Part shown: piece by piece, positions 1 to 11,078 of the stretch | How the letters are laid out: each line of letters begins with the position of its first letter | Numbering within the stretch: position 1 is the stretch's first letter | Assembly: GCA_029582155.1 (NCBI GenBank) | Contig: CM055901.1 | Span: 45,537,580 to 45,601,579 of the forward strand | Source of the DNA: Panopea generosa | Lineage: Eukaryota; Mollusca; Bivalvia; Adapedonta; Hiatellidae | Direction of reading: 5' to 3' | DNA: 64,000 bases | Position numbers and translations under genes: made by a program | The notes under the pieces: model-generated | Databases searched by the model: none | The model's input: the letters and a program-made list of their open reading frames with translations, nothing else | Told to the model about the DNA's origin: nothing

Positions 1-977
1 GAAGAATATGTTAATTACAATAGAAGATGACCAATTTTACGTCACCATCACATGCTTTTCCAACATTATATCAAGTACATGTAGCTATTTTTAAAAGAGA
101 AAATATAAGTGTGAATAAATATGATACAAATATCTAGTATTTTATTGAAAAGAATCCTATAAGGCTATTGTGTTTTTATTTTTTTTGTTGACGAGGAATA
201 TTTATTTCTAACGAGTAAATTTTTATTGGTCTTGACTTATTTACACCTCCAACTTGTGACACGCTCTCTTGAATTCTTGTTTTCATAACTGTATGATCAA
301 ATACCAAAGTGTCGACTATTTGACACCTCTCCACACGATTTACCCAAGTTATGAAAAGCATTTAATACCGCATGTGTAGGTTGTAGATGGCATACATGTG
401 ATGGATTGGCTGAAACTGAGATTTTTTTGTCAGTAGAATTTTGCAGTCCGAGTAGAAATGACAATAAAAATAACTAAAATAACCTATTTCTATTAAACTC
501 ATGATGTAATAGAAATACTCGAATCAAAAGATCGCACTAAAGCAATGTTTTTCCTAAATTTTTAAAATTCATTTTCAACGAAATTAAGTCCATGAATATA
601 TTTCACTAAAAACAACGAAAATTAAAGAAAATTAATTACTTCACAGTAGTAGACAACTAGCTTCAAGTATTGGTGGGGAATTCTCTTGTTTGTTATGTCT
701 TGAGATGTATCACGGTAAGTAAGAATAATAAAGTACTATGTAAGTAAGTATCTAAGTATTTTATTAAAACAACTTATGTATTAACAAATCAATATAAAGC
801 ATATTTAAAACAATAAATAAGAATGAAGCACCCAGCCTGATGGGCCTTTAAGACACTATCTACAATACAAAGTATCATATTATCTAAAACATGATATAAA
901 CAGTTATGGTGATATTAAATTCAAATAAATAAATAAAATGGTTATATAAAAACATAAACATGTTTTACAGAATTTAA
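1..977. other. No gene seen
   Basis: AT-rich DNA with no supported exon. A 61-codon minus frame at 176-361 has no features of a gene. Confidence 0.5.
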
Positions 978-1215
978 GGGTCCTTCATGGCCAAGTGGTC
1001 TAAGGCACCATCTATAGATCACTTACCTCCCTACGCTAAGGTTGTAGGTTCGAGTCCCAGTCACTCCAAAAACTTATGTGAGAATTAAAGTTTGCCAGTT
1101 GCTTGTGGAAGGACTGTTGTTCTACTCAATCTGACTCAGTCTGAGGTCTTCCTCCATATATAACCTGATGTGTTGAAAATGGTGTTAAACCCCATTCAAA
1201 AATAAAAAAAAAAAA
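978..1215 (+). mobile_element. tRNA-derived SINE, family A (nearly full length)
   Basis: The head has an A box (TGGCCAAGTGGTCTAAGGC) and a B box (GGTTCGAGTCC) like a type II tRNA (Ser/Leu). The body includes GTTTGCCAGTTGCTTGTGGA, and the 3' end reads GTGTTGAAAATGGTGTTAAA followed by an A-rich tail. Other copies are at 6095, 41261, 41617, 45372, 48837, 53048 and 54169. Confidence 0.8.
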
Positions 1216-1355
1216 TTCAGAATTTATATTAATTATTCTTTTTCATAATGCAAGTTAACAAATAATACTAAATAAATGAATGTAGTTATGAGTTTTTTTC
1301 TTTTTCTGATTAAACGCTTGGCAACTTTCTTTTGACCACTAAGTATGTTTGTATA

Positions 1356-1974
1356 CATTAAAGAGTTAAAATGATCGATTCTATTTATATTTACATGAAA
1401 TATATCACACCTATTATTGTTATCAGGCCTTCTAAATTTGCCGGTTTTTCGGTTTTTGAACCGATTTCTGAAGTTCAAAACTGGTTTTCGTTTCAAAGTT
1501 CAATAAAAAATCGGTCCAGATATTTTCTATCGGTCATATAAAATCTCATAAATTGCTCTTACCATGCCATACTGATTGCCAAGGCTAAAAAGAGGGACTG
1601 ATTTCTAAGGCTAATAAGATGGGCTGATTCAAATGTTTTTATTTAAGATAAACTATCTTTTTGAATCACCATTCATGTTTAATGATACTAGTATATGAAA
1701 TATTTGGCATTTCATCTTAACCTTACCAGCAGAAAAGAACACATTATAATTAAGTTTGCGTTCACCACAACCAGGCCTTCTAAAATTGCTGTTTTTTTTG
1801 TTTTTGGACCGATTCCTGAAGTTCAAAACTGGTTTTCGTTTCAAAGTTTAATAAAAAATCGGTTCAGATATTTTCAAAGTTCAATAAAAATCGGTCCAGA
1901 TATTTTCATTAAAGAGTTAAAATGATCGATTCTATTTATATTTACATGAAATATATCACACCTATTATTGTTAT
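1356..1974. repeat. 68-bp direct repeat pair
   Basis: 1356-1423 and 1907-1974 are identical by eye, beginning CATTAAAGAGTTAAAATGAT and ending CCTATTATTGTTAT. Confidence 0.85.
1424..1906 (+). mobile_element. Two hAT end fragments bracketed by a 68-bp direct repeat
   Basis: CAGGCCTTCTAAA occurs at 1424 and 1772. Each is followed by hAT-end sequence shared with 59714 (TTCAAAACTGGTTTTCGTTT, AATAAAAAATCGGT). The whole is bracketed by an exact 68-bp direct repeat at 1356-1423 and 1907-1974. No opposite terminal repeats are seen, so these are partial or rearranged copies. Confidence 0.55.
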
Positions 1975-2448
1975 ATGACATGCTGTTGTCTATCACTGCA
2001 CTGGTGGTTCTGAGCAATCGCAAAGGTATTCAATGCCCATTTCATAACAACAAATTCTCAAAAAACATGTTTAGGGTAGAGGTAGGATGGGTATTTATTA
2101 TAAACAATGGCAATGCTGTAAATACTGTAATTTTCTTGAACATTTGTATTTTTACACGCAATAATTAGAAAACATCTGAAAATCAAGTCATTATTTCTAA
2201 TGGTCCGATTAGACGTCGCAGTATCATTGTACAGTCAAACCTGAGTAAACTGTAACCTCTGTTAAGCAGCAAATTGTCGTAAGCAGCCCAAATAGAATAG
2301 AAATATCTAATCCCTGTTAAAATGCAGATATCCTTATCCGGTGTGCATGAATGTACATATTCAACATGATATGAAAGTGAATTCTTCTAAAGCACATAAA
2401 TTATGACACTTTAGGAACACTTTGTTCTTTAATCAACTTGAATAATGA

Positions 2449-2879
2449 CTATTTGGATGAAGTTGAGTATATCGTCTGTATTTTAATTCCTCCTTTTTTA
2501 TTCTCTTCAACCATTTTCACATCTCGAAAACCATTTTTGTTCAGTGCTTCCATGTAACGGTTAGGATTAATCATGTTTTCTTGGAGCAAGTTTTTACCTG
2601 CAAGTTTCTTTAAAGCATTTAAATTTAGAACTGCTACCAGTAGAGAGTCTGCTTTTATCACTCTATGTATTTCTTTCACAGCAGCATTCATGTCTGGCCA
2701 AAAATAGTAACAGTTTGTGTGGAAAATGCGATCAAAAGTGTTGTCCTTATATGGCATTTCTGTCACTGTTCCCAATGCAAGTTTCGTTTTACCACTGGAT
2801 ATTTCATCTTTCAGACTGGCTGTGGCCACTTGAAGCATTTTCTCAGATAGTTCTACACCGTGTATTACTCCGTTTCCAT
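2449..2879 (-). CDS. Methyltransferase copy 1, exon 3 (terminal)
   Basis: This 431-nt terminal exon encodes residues 68-210 and ends in a stop at 2449-2451. The acceptor is TATCTTTTCAG. The open frame continues upstream of the first internal Met (residue 82) to the splice site, and that upstream part (DGNGVIHGVELSEK) is conserved in copy 2, so the ATG at 2836-2838 is not the true start. Confidence 0.88.
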
Positions 2880-3612
2880 CTGAAAAGATACATAAAAAAT
2901 CACATATGTATTAAAAATTCTTTAAGCTGAAGTTACTTTTGTTTTAGGAAAACAAACTTAAGACTTTAGAGAAATAACGTACATTTATTTGCATATTTCT
3001 TATTACACAACTTGAAATACTGTTGTATTGCATCACATTAGCTTTCTGAATTTGTGAAACAAAAAGTTAACACACATTAGAATTCGCCTTTCCACCAGGA
3101 CATGGATATAAATTATTGTTGCTTTTTTCAACAACATTCATCATGTGTTTTACTTATGTGGATTATGACACTCTATATGCTTCTCTCAATGTTGTTTTTG
3201 AATGAGACCAAGAACCAGTCTAGAGTTCCCCATGTGTATCTGGTAATGTAACACAAATGATCTGACAGAAAGGAAATGACCGGAAAGGTCACTGTGTGGC
3301 AACAACCAATTGTGAACAAACACAATCGATGATTGCCAAATTTTCATAAAATTTCAATAAGAAAAGATTTGAAAATGTACAGAATCAAAGGGCCATAACA
3401 CTGGGAACTGAAACAAAGACAATATGTACAAATCCATGTGGTAGTCGTGTATCCTAGCAAGTAGCCAGATTAAATAAAGCGTGAATGGACAGCTTTTTTA
3501 TTATTTTGATATCTGATCTGCTGTCCATAACGCCGTCTCGATAGACGCAAAATAAAAATCTTTAAAAGGCTCAATAGAGACGTGCAATATGTCACACTAC
3601 CTAGCAAGTGTC

Positions 3613-3660
<48 letters not shown>

Positions 3661-6600
3661 ACTACAATTCTACTTCCCCGATATTTATTAAAAATGCAGA
3701 AAAATTATTGATTTGTTGGGTACATAATACAAAGCACTGGAAAAAATAGAAATTGTGATATATTGAGATATTTGTGTGAGAACCAAAATACCCACACACC
3801 CCACCCCTCCCACTAATTTGGATCTGAAAAATTGGAAAAAAGAGAAAAAATTGAAGTATTATCAGTAAAAAGAAACCTAATTGTAATTATAAATAAAATA
3901 TTGTTAGTAAATCCCTTCAATCCCACCCTACCACCTACAAAAACAAACTTTAGATACCTAAATAAACATTCTGCTTTTGAAAAATGCATCGTCCTCACCT
4001 GCATTGTTTACACGGTGGAGCAATCTAATAGTTTCTTCCACATTTCAAACATATAATTCCATGAAAAGTCATTGACTGAACATGTTGTTAAAGGTCTCAT
4101 ACAAATATCTCAATATCAGGGCTTCTAAAATTCCAAAATGTAAATAGGTCCGAGGTGTTTATTGCCGTAAGAATCGCTGCCATAAGAATCACACTTTTTC
4201 CTTTTAAAACCACTCTACATTATGCCCTGCATGTATATATATATATATCCCAATACCCCACCCACAGCGCAATTTTATCAGTTTGTTTATTTTTCATGTA
4301 ATCTGCGTTTAATTTGACTGAACGTTTCTAAATCTGTACATTATCATTACCAACATCATGTATTCTCATTTGAATGAATCAGTTTCAATCAATTTCATGC
4401 AAAAAACAGATTCATAATGTAAACCAGAAGTATCGTGTATACCAGATATAGCCTCGGTTTGTCTGCTATGATAAGGCGTGGATGGACAGCTTTTTTATTA
4501 TTTGGGTATCTGATCTGCTGTCTCGGGAGAAGCAAAAATAAAAAATGTCAAAAGGCTCCTTAGAGACGTGCAATATGTTGCACTAGTCTCGACTTAATTG
4601 TACATTCAATGCTTTGAACATTGCCAGAAGCACTTTTTATTAAATGTGACATTAAACAGACTAGCCAATACCAGTATCATTCTCGCTTAACTATATATGA
4701 ATATAAATTATGTAAATTTGCGTACAACCACTTTCAACTCTGTCACCTATTATATATTATCAATTGATTAAAAAAACTTTTGCATCTAATGGAAGATTTT
4801 TTAAATGGAATATAATACTTATTGACGAAATCCTATTTTAAGCGAACACAAACAAACTGCACTGAATGAAACAACATGTTAGCTGTCGTCTCTTTGATGA
4901 CTGTGACGTCACCAGTGTCGGCTAACATCAAAGGGATATTGCAAGGGTGAAACGTACATGCTTTCAAGTCCTTGAAAGTGACATGTTTATGCATTTCTTT
5001 TTGAAAATTGAAGCATATTTTCGAATTGCAAAGTTAGTAAAATATGGAGGAAATATATCAAATTAATGAATAAGATATATAAACGGTATGGATGATGTCC
5101 ACATCTGTACACTTGAAAAAAAATTGACACAAGCAAACAAGTTCACTCTTTACGGCAAGCGGATTATCAAAGAAATTACTGAAGCAAAATCGTTTTAATG
5201 TCGAACCGATATGGGTTGCTGATCACACATCGAAGGCATGTTACGCAACGATAGACTCTTCCCAAAAACTACCCTATTAAACATAATGGCATAGTCAAAA
5301 TGGACCTCCTTTCACGCAGCGGGTGATATAATATCGAATGTTATTGCTGCAAGGCCTATTTCAAAACTCAGTAAAGCATGATAAGGGTAATTTATACGAC
5401 TGATAGAAAAATATTTGGACTGATTTTTTATTATAATTTTTAAAAGATGAAAACCAGTTTTGAACAGTATAAATCGGTCGAAAAAACGGCGATTTTAGAA
5501 GCTCTGCTCAATATGTAACAAAAGTTGATATAAAATATACCTTTAACACAATGATGGGCTGCCTGTAAACCACATCCTGGTCCAAATCCCACCTCTAACA
5601 CTGTGTGGTTAGGATGTATGTCACACTGTCTGACTGCATATTTTTCTAGACCAGCATTCAGTTTTCTTAATACAGGCTACAGAGCAAAAAAATAAGAATA
5701 TTTATAAAATTAAATATCCCCTGCAAAAAAAAAAAAAAAAAAATTGAGGGGGTATTAATCATGCACCCTCCATCTGTCTGTGCGTCAAACATATTTTTGC
5801 AATTTAGGAGTTTGCAATTTCAGTATTTTTTCTGTTATCATGGAAACAACAACTTAATTCAGTGTTTCCTTATGTACACATATTTTACATTTAAGAGAAC
5901 ATATTTTTACCAACTGAATTTATAAATTTTGCCCTGGCAAAAGAACTTTCTGACTTTGAATTATAACTGTATAAGGCCATAATGAATGAATTGCTAAATT
6001 AACATCCCCACCTGCCCCCTAATTTTCATGCTGCCCTGACCCTTTTTTAGACTTTTTTGAAAAAATTGGGATGATAATCTAGCAATTAATTTATTTTTTT
6101 TTATGGGGTTAAACCATTTTAACACATTTCAGGTTATATATTATGACATATATCCAGTTTTAATGGTGGAGGAAGACATGTGAGTGAATTCGAGTAGAAC
6201 CACCGTCCTTCTGCAAGTAGCTGGCAAACTTTCTCACATATAAAGTTTTTAGAGGGAGCAGGACTCTAACCTAAGTGATCTTGAGAACTCGGCCATGGAG
6301 GATCCAAGCAATTAATTTATATAAAAACTATTCTGTTTTTAAGTCATCTTGTGATTATTACATTTCAGGTTAAGTAAAATGAAATGCCCATAAATTAGAT
6401 AAAACTAACCACTAAGTCCAAGTAGAAGAGTGTCTGTCTGTCTGCCACCTTGCATGCAGAAGATCCTGGGCTCAGTCACCAACCAGGTCATACCAAACCT
6501 TTAGTAGTACCAAATGGTACTACAAGCCTCTTTGCTTGGTGCTCAGCATTCAGAAGATACTTCTAGGTCTGGTCAGTTTGGTGTCAGTATAATGTGACTG

Positions 6601-9366
6601 GATGGGGTACCATACCATACGTCTTTGACATGATACTTCAATGTTGCAGCACTTAGAATACTGTCTTAAGTAGACACCATTTTCATTTTATTGAAAATAT
6701 TTTGAAAATAATGCTAAACAAGAGGGCCAAGATGGCCCTATATTGCTCACCTGACTGACCTTGAGTCACCCAAATTAAGTACTTTATTTTATATATGTAC
6801 ACTCAAAATTTCAGAAAAAACGAGATGGGCAAGTACCAAGTAGTTTGAATTTTGATTTGTTTTGAAGATGTAACAGGTGCGTAGAAGAGTTCAAATTTGG
6901 CAGAGGTTCACCCATGGTAAATGTCAGTGAAACTACATCGAAATCAGGTCAGTAGATTCTGACAAGAAGGCTTTTGAAGTTTTTACTATAGCTGCCTATA
7001 TAGTAAACTAGCACCTCACTGTGGCAGTCATGTTTTTTAACGAATCACAACGGCTTGAACTACCGTATATCGTCGGCCATAAGGCGAGTCGGGCCATAAG
7101 TCGAGGGGACTTTTTGACCTTCAGATCTCAGTTTTTTGCATTGACCCTTCCTTAAGTCGACCCAGAATTTTCGAAAAGGAAGTGGGTGAGATTTGGGTCA
7201 CCTAAATATTAAAATTCCTACAGTAGAGATTGCCTGCACTCATAACTGACCTTACGCCAGTATACGTTCATGTACCGTTATCGAATCAACGGCAAATATG
7301 CAGCCGACAAACAAATGCAGTCTTCTGTTGAATATTTGGTATATTCTGTAATCCGTGGATAAGTGTCACCACATATGTGGGAATGCAAATTGCAATAATC
7401 GGTTACTTCTGACCCAAATATCCCAAGGCAATTTTCGGCATATATGTTTACACCCCGTGCCAACATCGTATAGGTTGCTAGGCAACGCAATCGTTCGGCT
7501 GACCAAGATCAAGGTTTCCCTTGCATAGAGTTAAAACATCAAGCGTCTAATTGAAACCGATCATTTTTTTCAACTGTCAATCAGAGTTTTCCATGAACAA
7601 AGTAACTTTCCACGTATGACGTAATCATCCTTTGTGTTTGCGAGATGCATAGTTGATTGACAAGAGTGTAATTCAATTCTGCACTTTGGTGTCATTGTTC
7701 ATATAGACTGTTGCTGAAAATGAAATTCGACGTTCAAAACTACAGTAGGAGCTGACCGTTGGTAAAAAAAATCATCACTCGGGACTAGGACGGGGCCATA
7801 AGTCGAGTAGGGATTCAGAGAGTGATTTTGGAGTCTGAAAAATTCGACTTATGGCCGACGATATACGGTAACTTGATAAAGGGTCACCCAAGGAACATTT
7901 CTGCAAAATTGTTTTAAAATTGATCTGGTGGTTTCTGACAAGAAGATTTTTTAAGTTTTTACTATAGCTTATATAGTAAACTAACCCCATCCCCTGGCCA
8001 CCATGTTTTTTTATGAATCACTACTGTTTGAACAAACTTGGTGAAGGATCCTCCTAGGAACATTTCTGTGAAATTATTTTAAAATAAAGTTGGTAGTTTC
8101 TGACAAGAAAATTTTTTAAGTTTTTACTAATTAAACTTGCCCCGCCCCTCTGGTGGCCATGTTTTTTGATGAATCAAGATGGCTTGAACAAACTTGGTTA
8201 TGGGTCATCCAAGGATAATTTCTGTGAAACTATTTTAAAATCGAGCCAGTAGTTTCTGACAAGAAGATTTTTTAACTTTTTACTATAGCTTATATAATAA
8301 ACCAACCCCACCCCCTGGCCGCCATGTTTTTTGATGAATCAAGATGGCTTGAACAAACTTGGTAATGGGTCACCCAAGGAACATTTCTGTGAAATTATTT
8401 TAAAATCGAGCCAGTAGTTTCTGCAAAGAAGATTTTTTAAGTTTTTATAAATTAAACTTGCCCACCCCCTGGCGGCCATGTTTTTTGACAAATCAAGATG
8501 GCTTGAACAAACTTGGTAGAGTTTCACCCAAGTAACATTTCTGTGAAATTATTTTAAAATTGTGTCAGTAGTTTCTGACAAGAAGATTTTTTAAGTTTTT
8601 ACTATAGCTTATATAGTAAACTAACCCCACGCCCTGGCTGCCATGTTTTTTTTGACGAATCAAGATGGCTTGAAAGAACTTGGTAGAGGGTCACCCAAGG
8701 AACATTTCTTTGAAATCATTTTAAAATCAGGCCAGTAGTTTCTGACAAGAAGATTTTTTAAGTTTTTACTAATTAAACTTGCCCCGCCCCCTGGCAGCCA
8801 TGTTTTTTGATGAATCAAGATGGCTTGAACAAACTTGGTAGAGGCTCACCCAAGGAACATTTCTTTGAAGATATATCAAAACTGGCCCAGTGGTTTCAGA
8901 AGAGAAGTCGACAGACGGCGGCAGACAGGCGCCAGACAATGGACACCAGGTGATCACAAAAGTTCACCTGTGAGCCTTTGGCTCAGGTGAGCTAAAAACA
9001 TACAACAATACAGAAAAAACTAATGATGCATAATTTCAAATAGTGTGTCACAGCATTGACAATTGGGTGACACGCAATGAATACAAGTTATGACACATAA
9101 TCCTGTACTACACAAAATGGCATAAACACTAATAATTATCCTATTCAAGATTTTATAATACTTGAGTGCTTATTTTAACCATTGTGTAATTTACACAACA
9201 GGACAGAATATTTATTTTATAACATGTTGATCAAATTCACAGATCTCTCCATATTTCTAGAGCATACTAGTACATTATAACAACAGAATGTGGAACTTAC
9301 TGTGATGATCAATCCCCCAATGCCATTATCAGGTCTGGCCATATTGTTAGCAAGTAAACGTATCAT
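2449..9366 (-). CDS. Class I SAM-dependent methyltransferase, tandem copy 1 (three exons)
   Basis: The protein has 210 residues, assembled from three exons: 9301-9366, 5541-5676 and 2449-2879 (633 nt with stop). It is predicted to transfer a methyl group from S-adenosylmethionine; the acceptor is unknown. The SAM-binding loop is VLEVGFGPGCG at residues 48-58. An acidic residue ends the second strand (GVELSEKM, E77). The motif TEMPYKDNTFD at 107-117 is the usual post-II region of the Methyltransf_11 fold, followed by NCYYFWPD at 123-130. There is no signal peptide or membrane segment, so it is probably cytosolic. The start is supported by an in-frame TAA 15 nt upstream of the ATG. It resembles the small YdaC-like methyltransferases annotated in molluscs (from memory, not searched). 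Intron 1 is 3624 bp and intron 2 is 2661 bp; both contain transposons. A close paralogue lies 10 kb away on the same strand. The fold is confident, the substrate unknown. Confidence 0.85.
3481..4585. repeat. Dispersed direct repeat pair of about 115 bp
   Basis: 3481-3598 and 4471-4585 share TGGACAGCTTTTTTATTATT, ATCTGATCTGCTGTC and TAGAGACGTGCAATATGT. The second copy lies inside the hAT element at 4117; the first lies outside it. Confidence 0.7.
3615..3658. repeat. (AC)n microsatellite
   Basis: An uninterrupted AC dinucleotide run of about 22 units in intron 2 of methyltransferase copy 1. Confidence 0.95.
4117..5506. mobile_element. Non-autonomous hAT element with perfect 8-bp target duplication
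   Basis: This 1390-bp element starts CAGGGCTTCTAAAATT and ends GATTTTAGAAGCTCTG. Identical CTCAATAT lies at 4109-4116 and 5507-5514. An 8-bp duplication and CAG ends define hAT elements. No transposase frame survives. It shares interior sequence with the element at 59714, for example GGGTTGCTGATCACACATCG. It lies in intron 2 of methyltransferase copy 1. Confidence 0.85.
5541..5676 (-). CDS. Methyltransferase copy 1, exon 2
   Basis: This 136-nt exon carries the SAM-binding glycine-rich loop. The acceptor is a T-rich tract ending GCTCTGTAG; the donor is GTTAAAG then GTATAT. It leaves one base (G) that joins AT of exon 3 to form the GAT codon for Asp68. A hAT element target-site duplication lies only about 25 nt downstream of this donor. 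Confidence 0.85.
5977..6330. mobile_element. Relative of the 23280 MITE, interrupted by SINE A
   Basis: It shares GCTAAATTAACATCCCCACC, TGCCCCCTAATTTTCATGC and GGGATGATAATCTAGCAATT with the 23280 element. Its right terminal repeat is split by the SINE at 6095-6306. Confidence 0.6.
6095..6306 (-). mobile_element. SINE family A, flanked by a 14-bp target-site duplication
   Basis: The element is inverted relative to the copy at 978. Identical AGCAATTAATTTAT lies at 6081-6094 and 6307-6320, the signature of LINE-assisted insertion. The target lies in the terminal repeat of a MITE whose complete relative sits at 23280-23516. Confidence 0.85.
6721..8995 (+). mobile_element. Pearl-like element with a core of about 160-bp tandem repeats
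   Basis: The left end is a small hairpin (AGGGCC, AAGAT, GGCCCT). The right end is a larger one (TTCACCTGTGAGCC, TTT, GGCTCAGGTGAGCT). Between them are about seven core units containing GCCATGTTTTTTGATGAATC and AAGATGGCTTGAAC, with landmarks spaced 153-165 bp. Terminal hairpins plus a core of about 160-bp repeats resemble the bivalve pearl elements, which have been linked to Helentrons. It is inserted in a SINE tail and itself carries the element at 7063. Confidence 0.65.
7063..7868. mobile_element. Tc1/mariner-like (pogo-type) MITE with TA duplication
   Basis: This 806-bp element has at least 21-bp perfect inverted ends starting CCGTATATCGTCGGCCATAA. TA flanks it at 7061-7062 and 7869-7870. 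The interrupted host repeat reads GAAC, TA, ACTTGATAAAGGG, matching the sister unit GAACAAACTTGGTAGAGGG. A 70-codon frame inside is not a recognisable transposase. Confidence 0.75.
9301..9366 (-). CDS. Methyltransferase copy 1, exon 1
   Basis: This 66-nt coding exon starts at ATG (9364-9366) and encodes 22 residues starting MIRLLANNMARPDNG. It ends in phase 0 at a strong donor, ATCACA then GTAAGT. Further 5' noncoding exons are possible but not visible. Confidence 0.8.
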
Positions 9367-9821
9367 ACTGTAATGGCCTTACAAATTGATGCAGAGTTAT
9401 TCCATTCATTGACAATGCAATTACACAACTATACGTAAAGGTTCTGCTAGGTGTTTATATCATATACTGCTATTGGCTATATTCCAGTACCAATCCGATG
9501 CATAGGATCAGGTGAATTTGATACTCCAGCGAGGTGTGTGTGTATTTGACAGACAGCAGTACTGTTAAAAATTAGAACTAGCACAGCTAGATGTAAACAG
9601 AGAGTCACAGCTATAAAAAACACATTCTGGTGTTTTCTATCTTTTTTACACTATTAAAGTATAGATAGACAGATTTATTCGTGAATATATATGTCATGAA
9701 ATACAAACAATTATCAGATTAATCAGATAAATATCACAAAAATACAAATATTAAATCACAGTATTAAATACTTTTCATAAATATCAATTATAGTATATAA
9801 CTATTACAATTAGGTACATAA

Positions 9822-10103
9822 TTATATTTGAAACATATGCATTACTTCCCCTAAAAATGCTTTAATTTCTGTAGCTAAACCTAATATTTCCTGTTTTTCC
9901 ATTTCACTTTCACACTGGAACGACATATTCCCTTGCACCACTGCACATGGTTTTTCTTTTCTTTTCTTGTTTCTCCTTTTAAAAGATTCTATCTTGTCTT
10001 TATGATATTTTCTTTTCTGACCAGTATTTACTGATAATTCAATTGTTAAATTATTGCTAGAGTGATTCAGAAAGTGTAAAGTACATCTGTAACTGACACA
10101 GAC
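9822..10103 (-). CDS. Possible lysine-rich coding exon (partial, no clear start)
   Basis: The minus strand is open for 93 codons before the stop at 9822-9824. The translation contains TGQKRKYHKDKIESFKRRNK followed by more basic residues and an acidic C-terminus. There is no early Met; an AG acceptor near 10093 could begin an exon. The composition looks more protein-like than neighbouring random frames and suits a nuclear, DNA-binding or transposon protein. It is divergent to the 10656 ORF, so the two may be parts of one decayed element. Function unknown. Confidence 0.25.
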   Translation of the reverse strand, partial: VCVSYRCTLHFLNHSSNNLTIELSVNTGQKRKYHKDKIESFKRRNKKRKEKPCAVVQGNMSFQCESEMEKQEILGLATEIKAFLGEVMHMFQI

Positions 10104-10655
10104 TTAGAGAGAGTATGGTAAAACAATGCAGCAAAATGGAATTCTGTTGTAACTGATACATAGATTTTGATCCTCGGGTCAGTATCACACAGGCATTATC
10201 CCATTTTATCATAAGGGACTGCAGGTTTATTCATTTATTTTAATCTGGAAATAACTCCAGATTTATCAGCATTTGTACTTGTTTCTATATCATTAATTAT
10301 GTTGATATTAACAAAAACATATAAATAACATGTTTATTTCATTTTATAAATAATTCAAGTATTTTAATTATTTTTTAAAAAAGGAACCAAAGGTATACTA
10401 CCCCTTCTAAAAGCAAGTGTTTTTAATAATTTTATTTGACCCATACGAGTCATTTTCCATATTCTGGAGAGAAATACTTATCACAACAAAATCATTAACA
10501 AAAATGAGTGAACAGAAAATTATTTTGTCACTTTTAGTAACAGAAGATCAAAAACTAGCAACTGAAGCATTTTTAATCATTCAAACTGGGACTTTATAGA
10601 AGTAAAATCAAATGAAAATCAACATTTTGATGAGCAGAATGTTAGAAATGATGAT

Positions 10656-11078
10656 ATGATGGCGGATAAACAACAGGAATTTAATGATACTGATATATCT
10701 AATGGTCAGTTGGATGGACATGTTATAAATGAGGAAGATGTTGAAACTGATGATGAATCAGACTGTGAAGGTGATAGGTGTAACGAATGCTTTTGTTCAC
10801 CTTGTGTGACAACAAATGAACAATCGTGGTTGGGACCAATGTCAAGGCCACACTTGAAAAACAGAAATTGCAGGAGAATAAGATACAAAAAATGTTGGGC
10901 TATGTTAGAATGGCAAAATGCATGGAGGGAGAACAAATATTTAGCTAAGAAAGCTAGCATGATGAAGAGATCAGGTGTACATGAACATATTGTGAGAATT
11001 CAAAGAGAGATAATGCCAAAATGTGTAATCGATTTAGTGAGGGGACGCTATCCAAATCCTCCAGGGGTACCATACTAG
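10656..11078 (+). CDS. Acidic, cysteine-containing ORF, probably transposon-derived
   Basis: This is an open frame of 140 residues. The N-terminal half is acidic (EEDVETDDESDCEGD). A cysteine cluster follows (CNECFCSPC, with a further Cys four residues before it). The C-terminal half is basic and aromatic and ends REIMPKCVIDLVRGRYPNPP then GVPY. From memory, ORFs with a CFCSPC cluster and a C-terminal REIMP-CV-VR-YPNP-GVPYMGH block recur in cnidarian, fish and mollusc genomes as multicopy, transposon-linked genes. I could not search for this, and I do not assign a family. The codons after the stop (TAG) read GHCW, so the stop may be a point mutation of an ATG that cut four residues from the end. 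A lysine-rich minus-strand frame lies head to head at 9822-10103. Confidence 0.5.
   Translation: MMADKQQEFNDTDISNGQLDGHVINEEDVETDDESDCEGDRCNECFCSPCVTTNEQSWLGPMSRPHLKNRNCRRIRYKKCWAMLEWQNAWRENKYLAKKASMMKRSGVHEHIVRIQREIMPKCVIDLVRGRYPNPPGVPY

Larger units (their letters stand above)
6412..9012 (+). mobile_element. SINE family B split by a pearl-like insertion
   Basis: The SINE body runs from about 6412 to 6720 and stops at ATGCTAAACA. Its expected tail (CATACAACAACAAC) reappears at 8999-9012 as CATACAACAATACAG. The 2.3 kb between is a later insertion. The 5' tRNA-like head is decayed. Confidence 0.65.

Noticed and set aside
1233-1844. Two minus-strand frames both starting MKRKPVLNFRNR
   Set aside because: The shared start is the end region of the hAT family read in one frame, not a protein family.
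7278-7490. 70-codon frame inside the pogo-type MITE as a transposase
   Set aside because: Far too short, with no catalytic motif; the element is non-autonomous.
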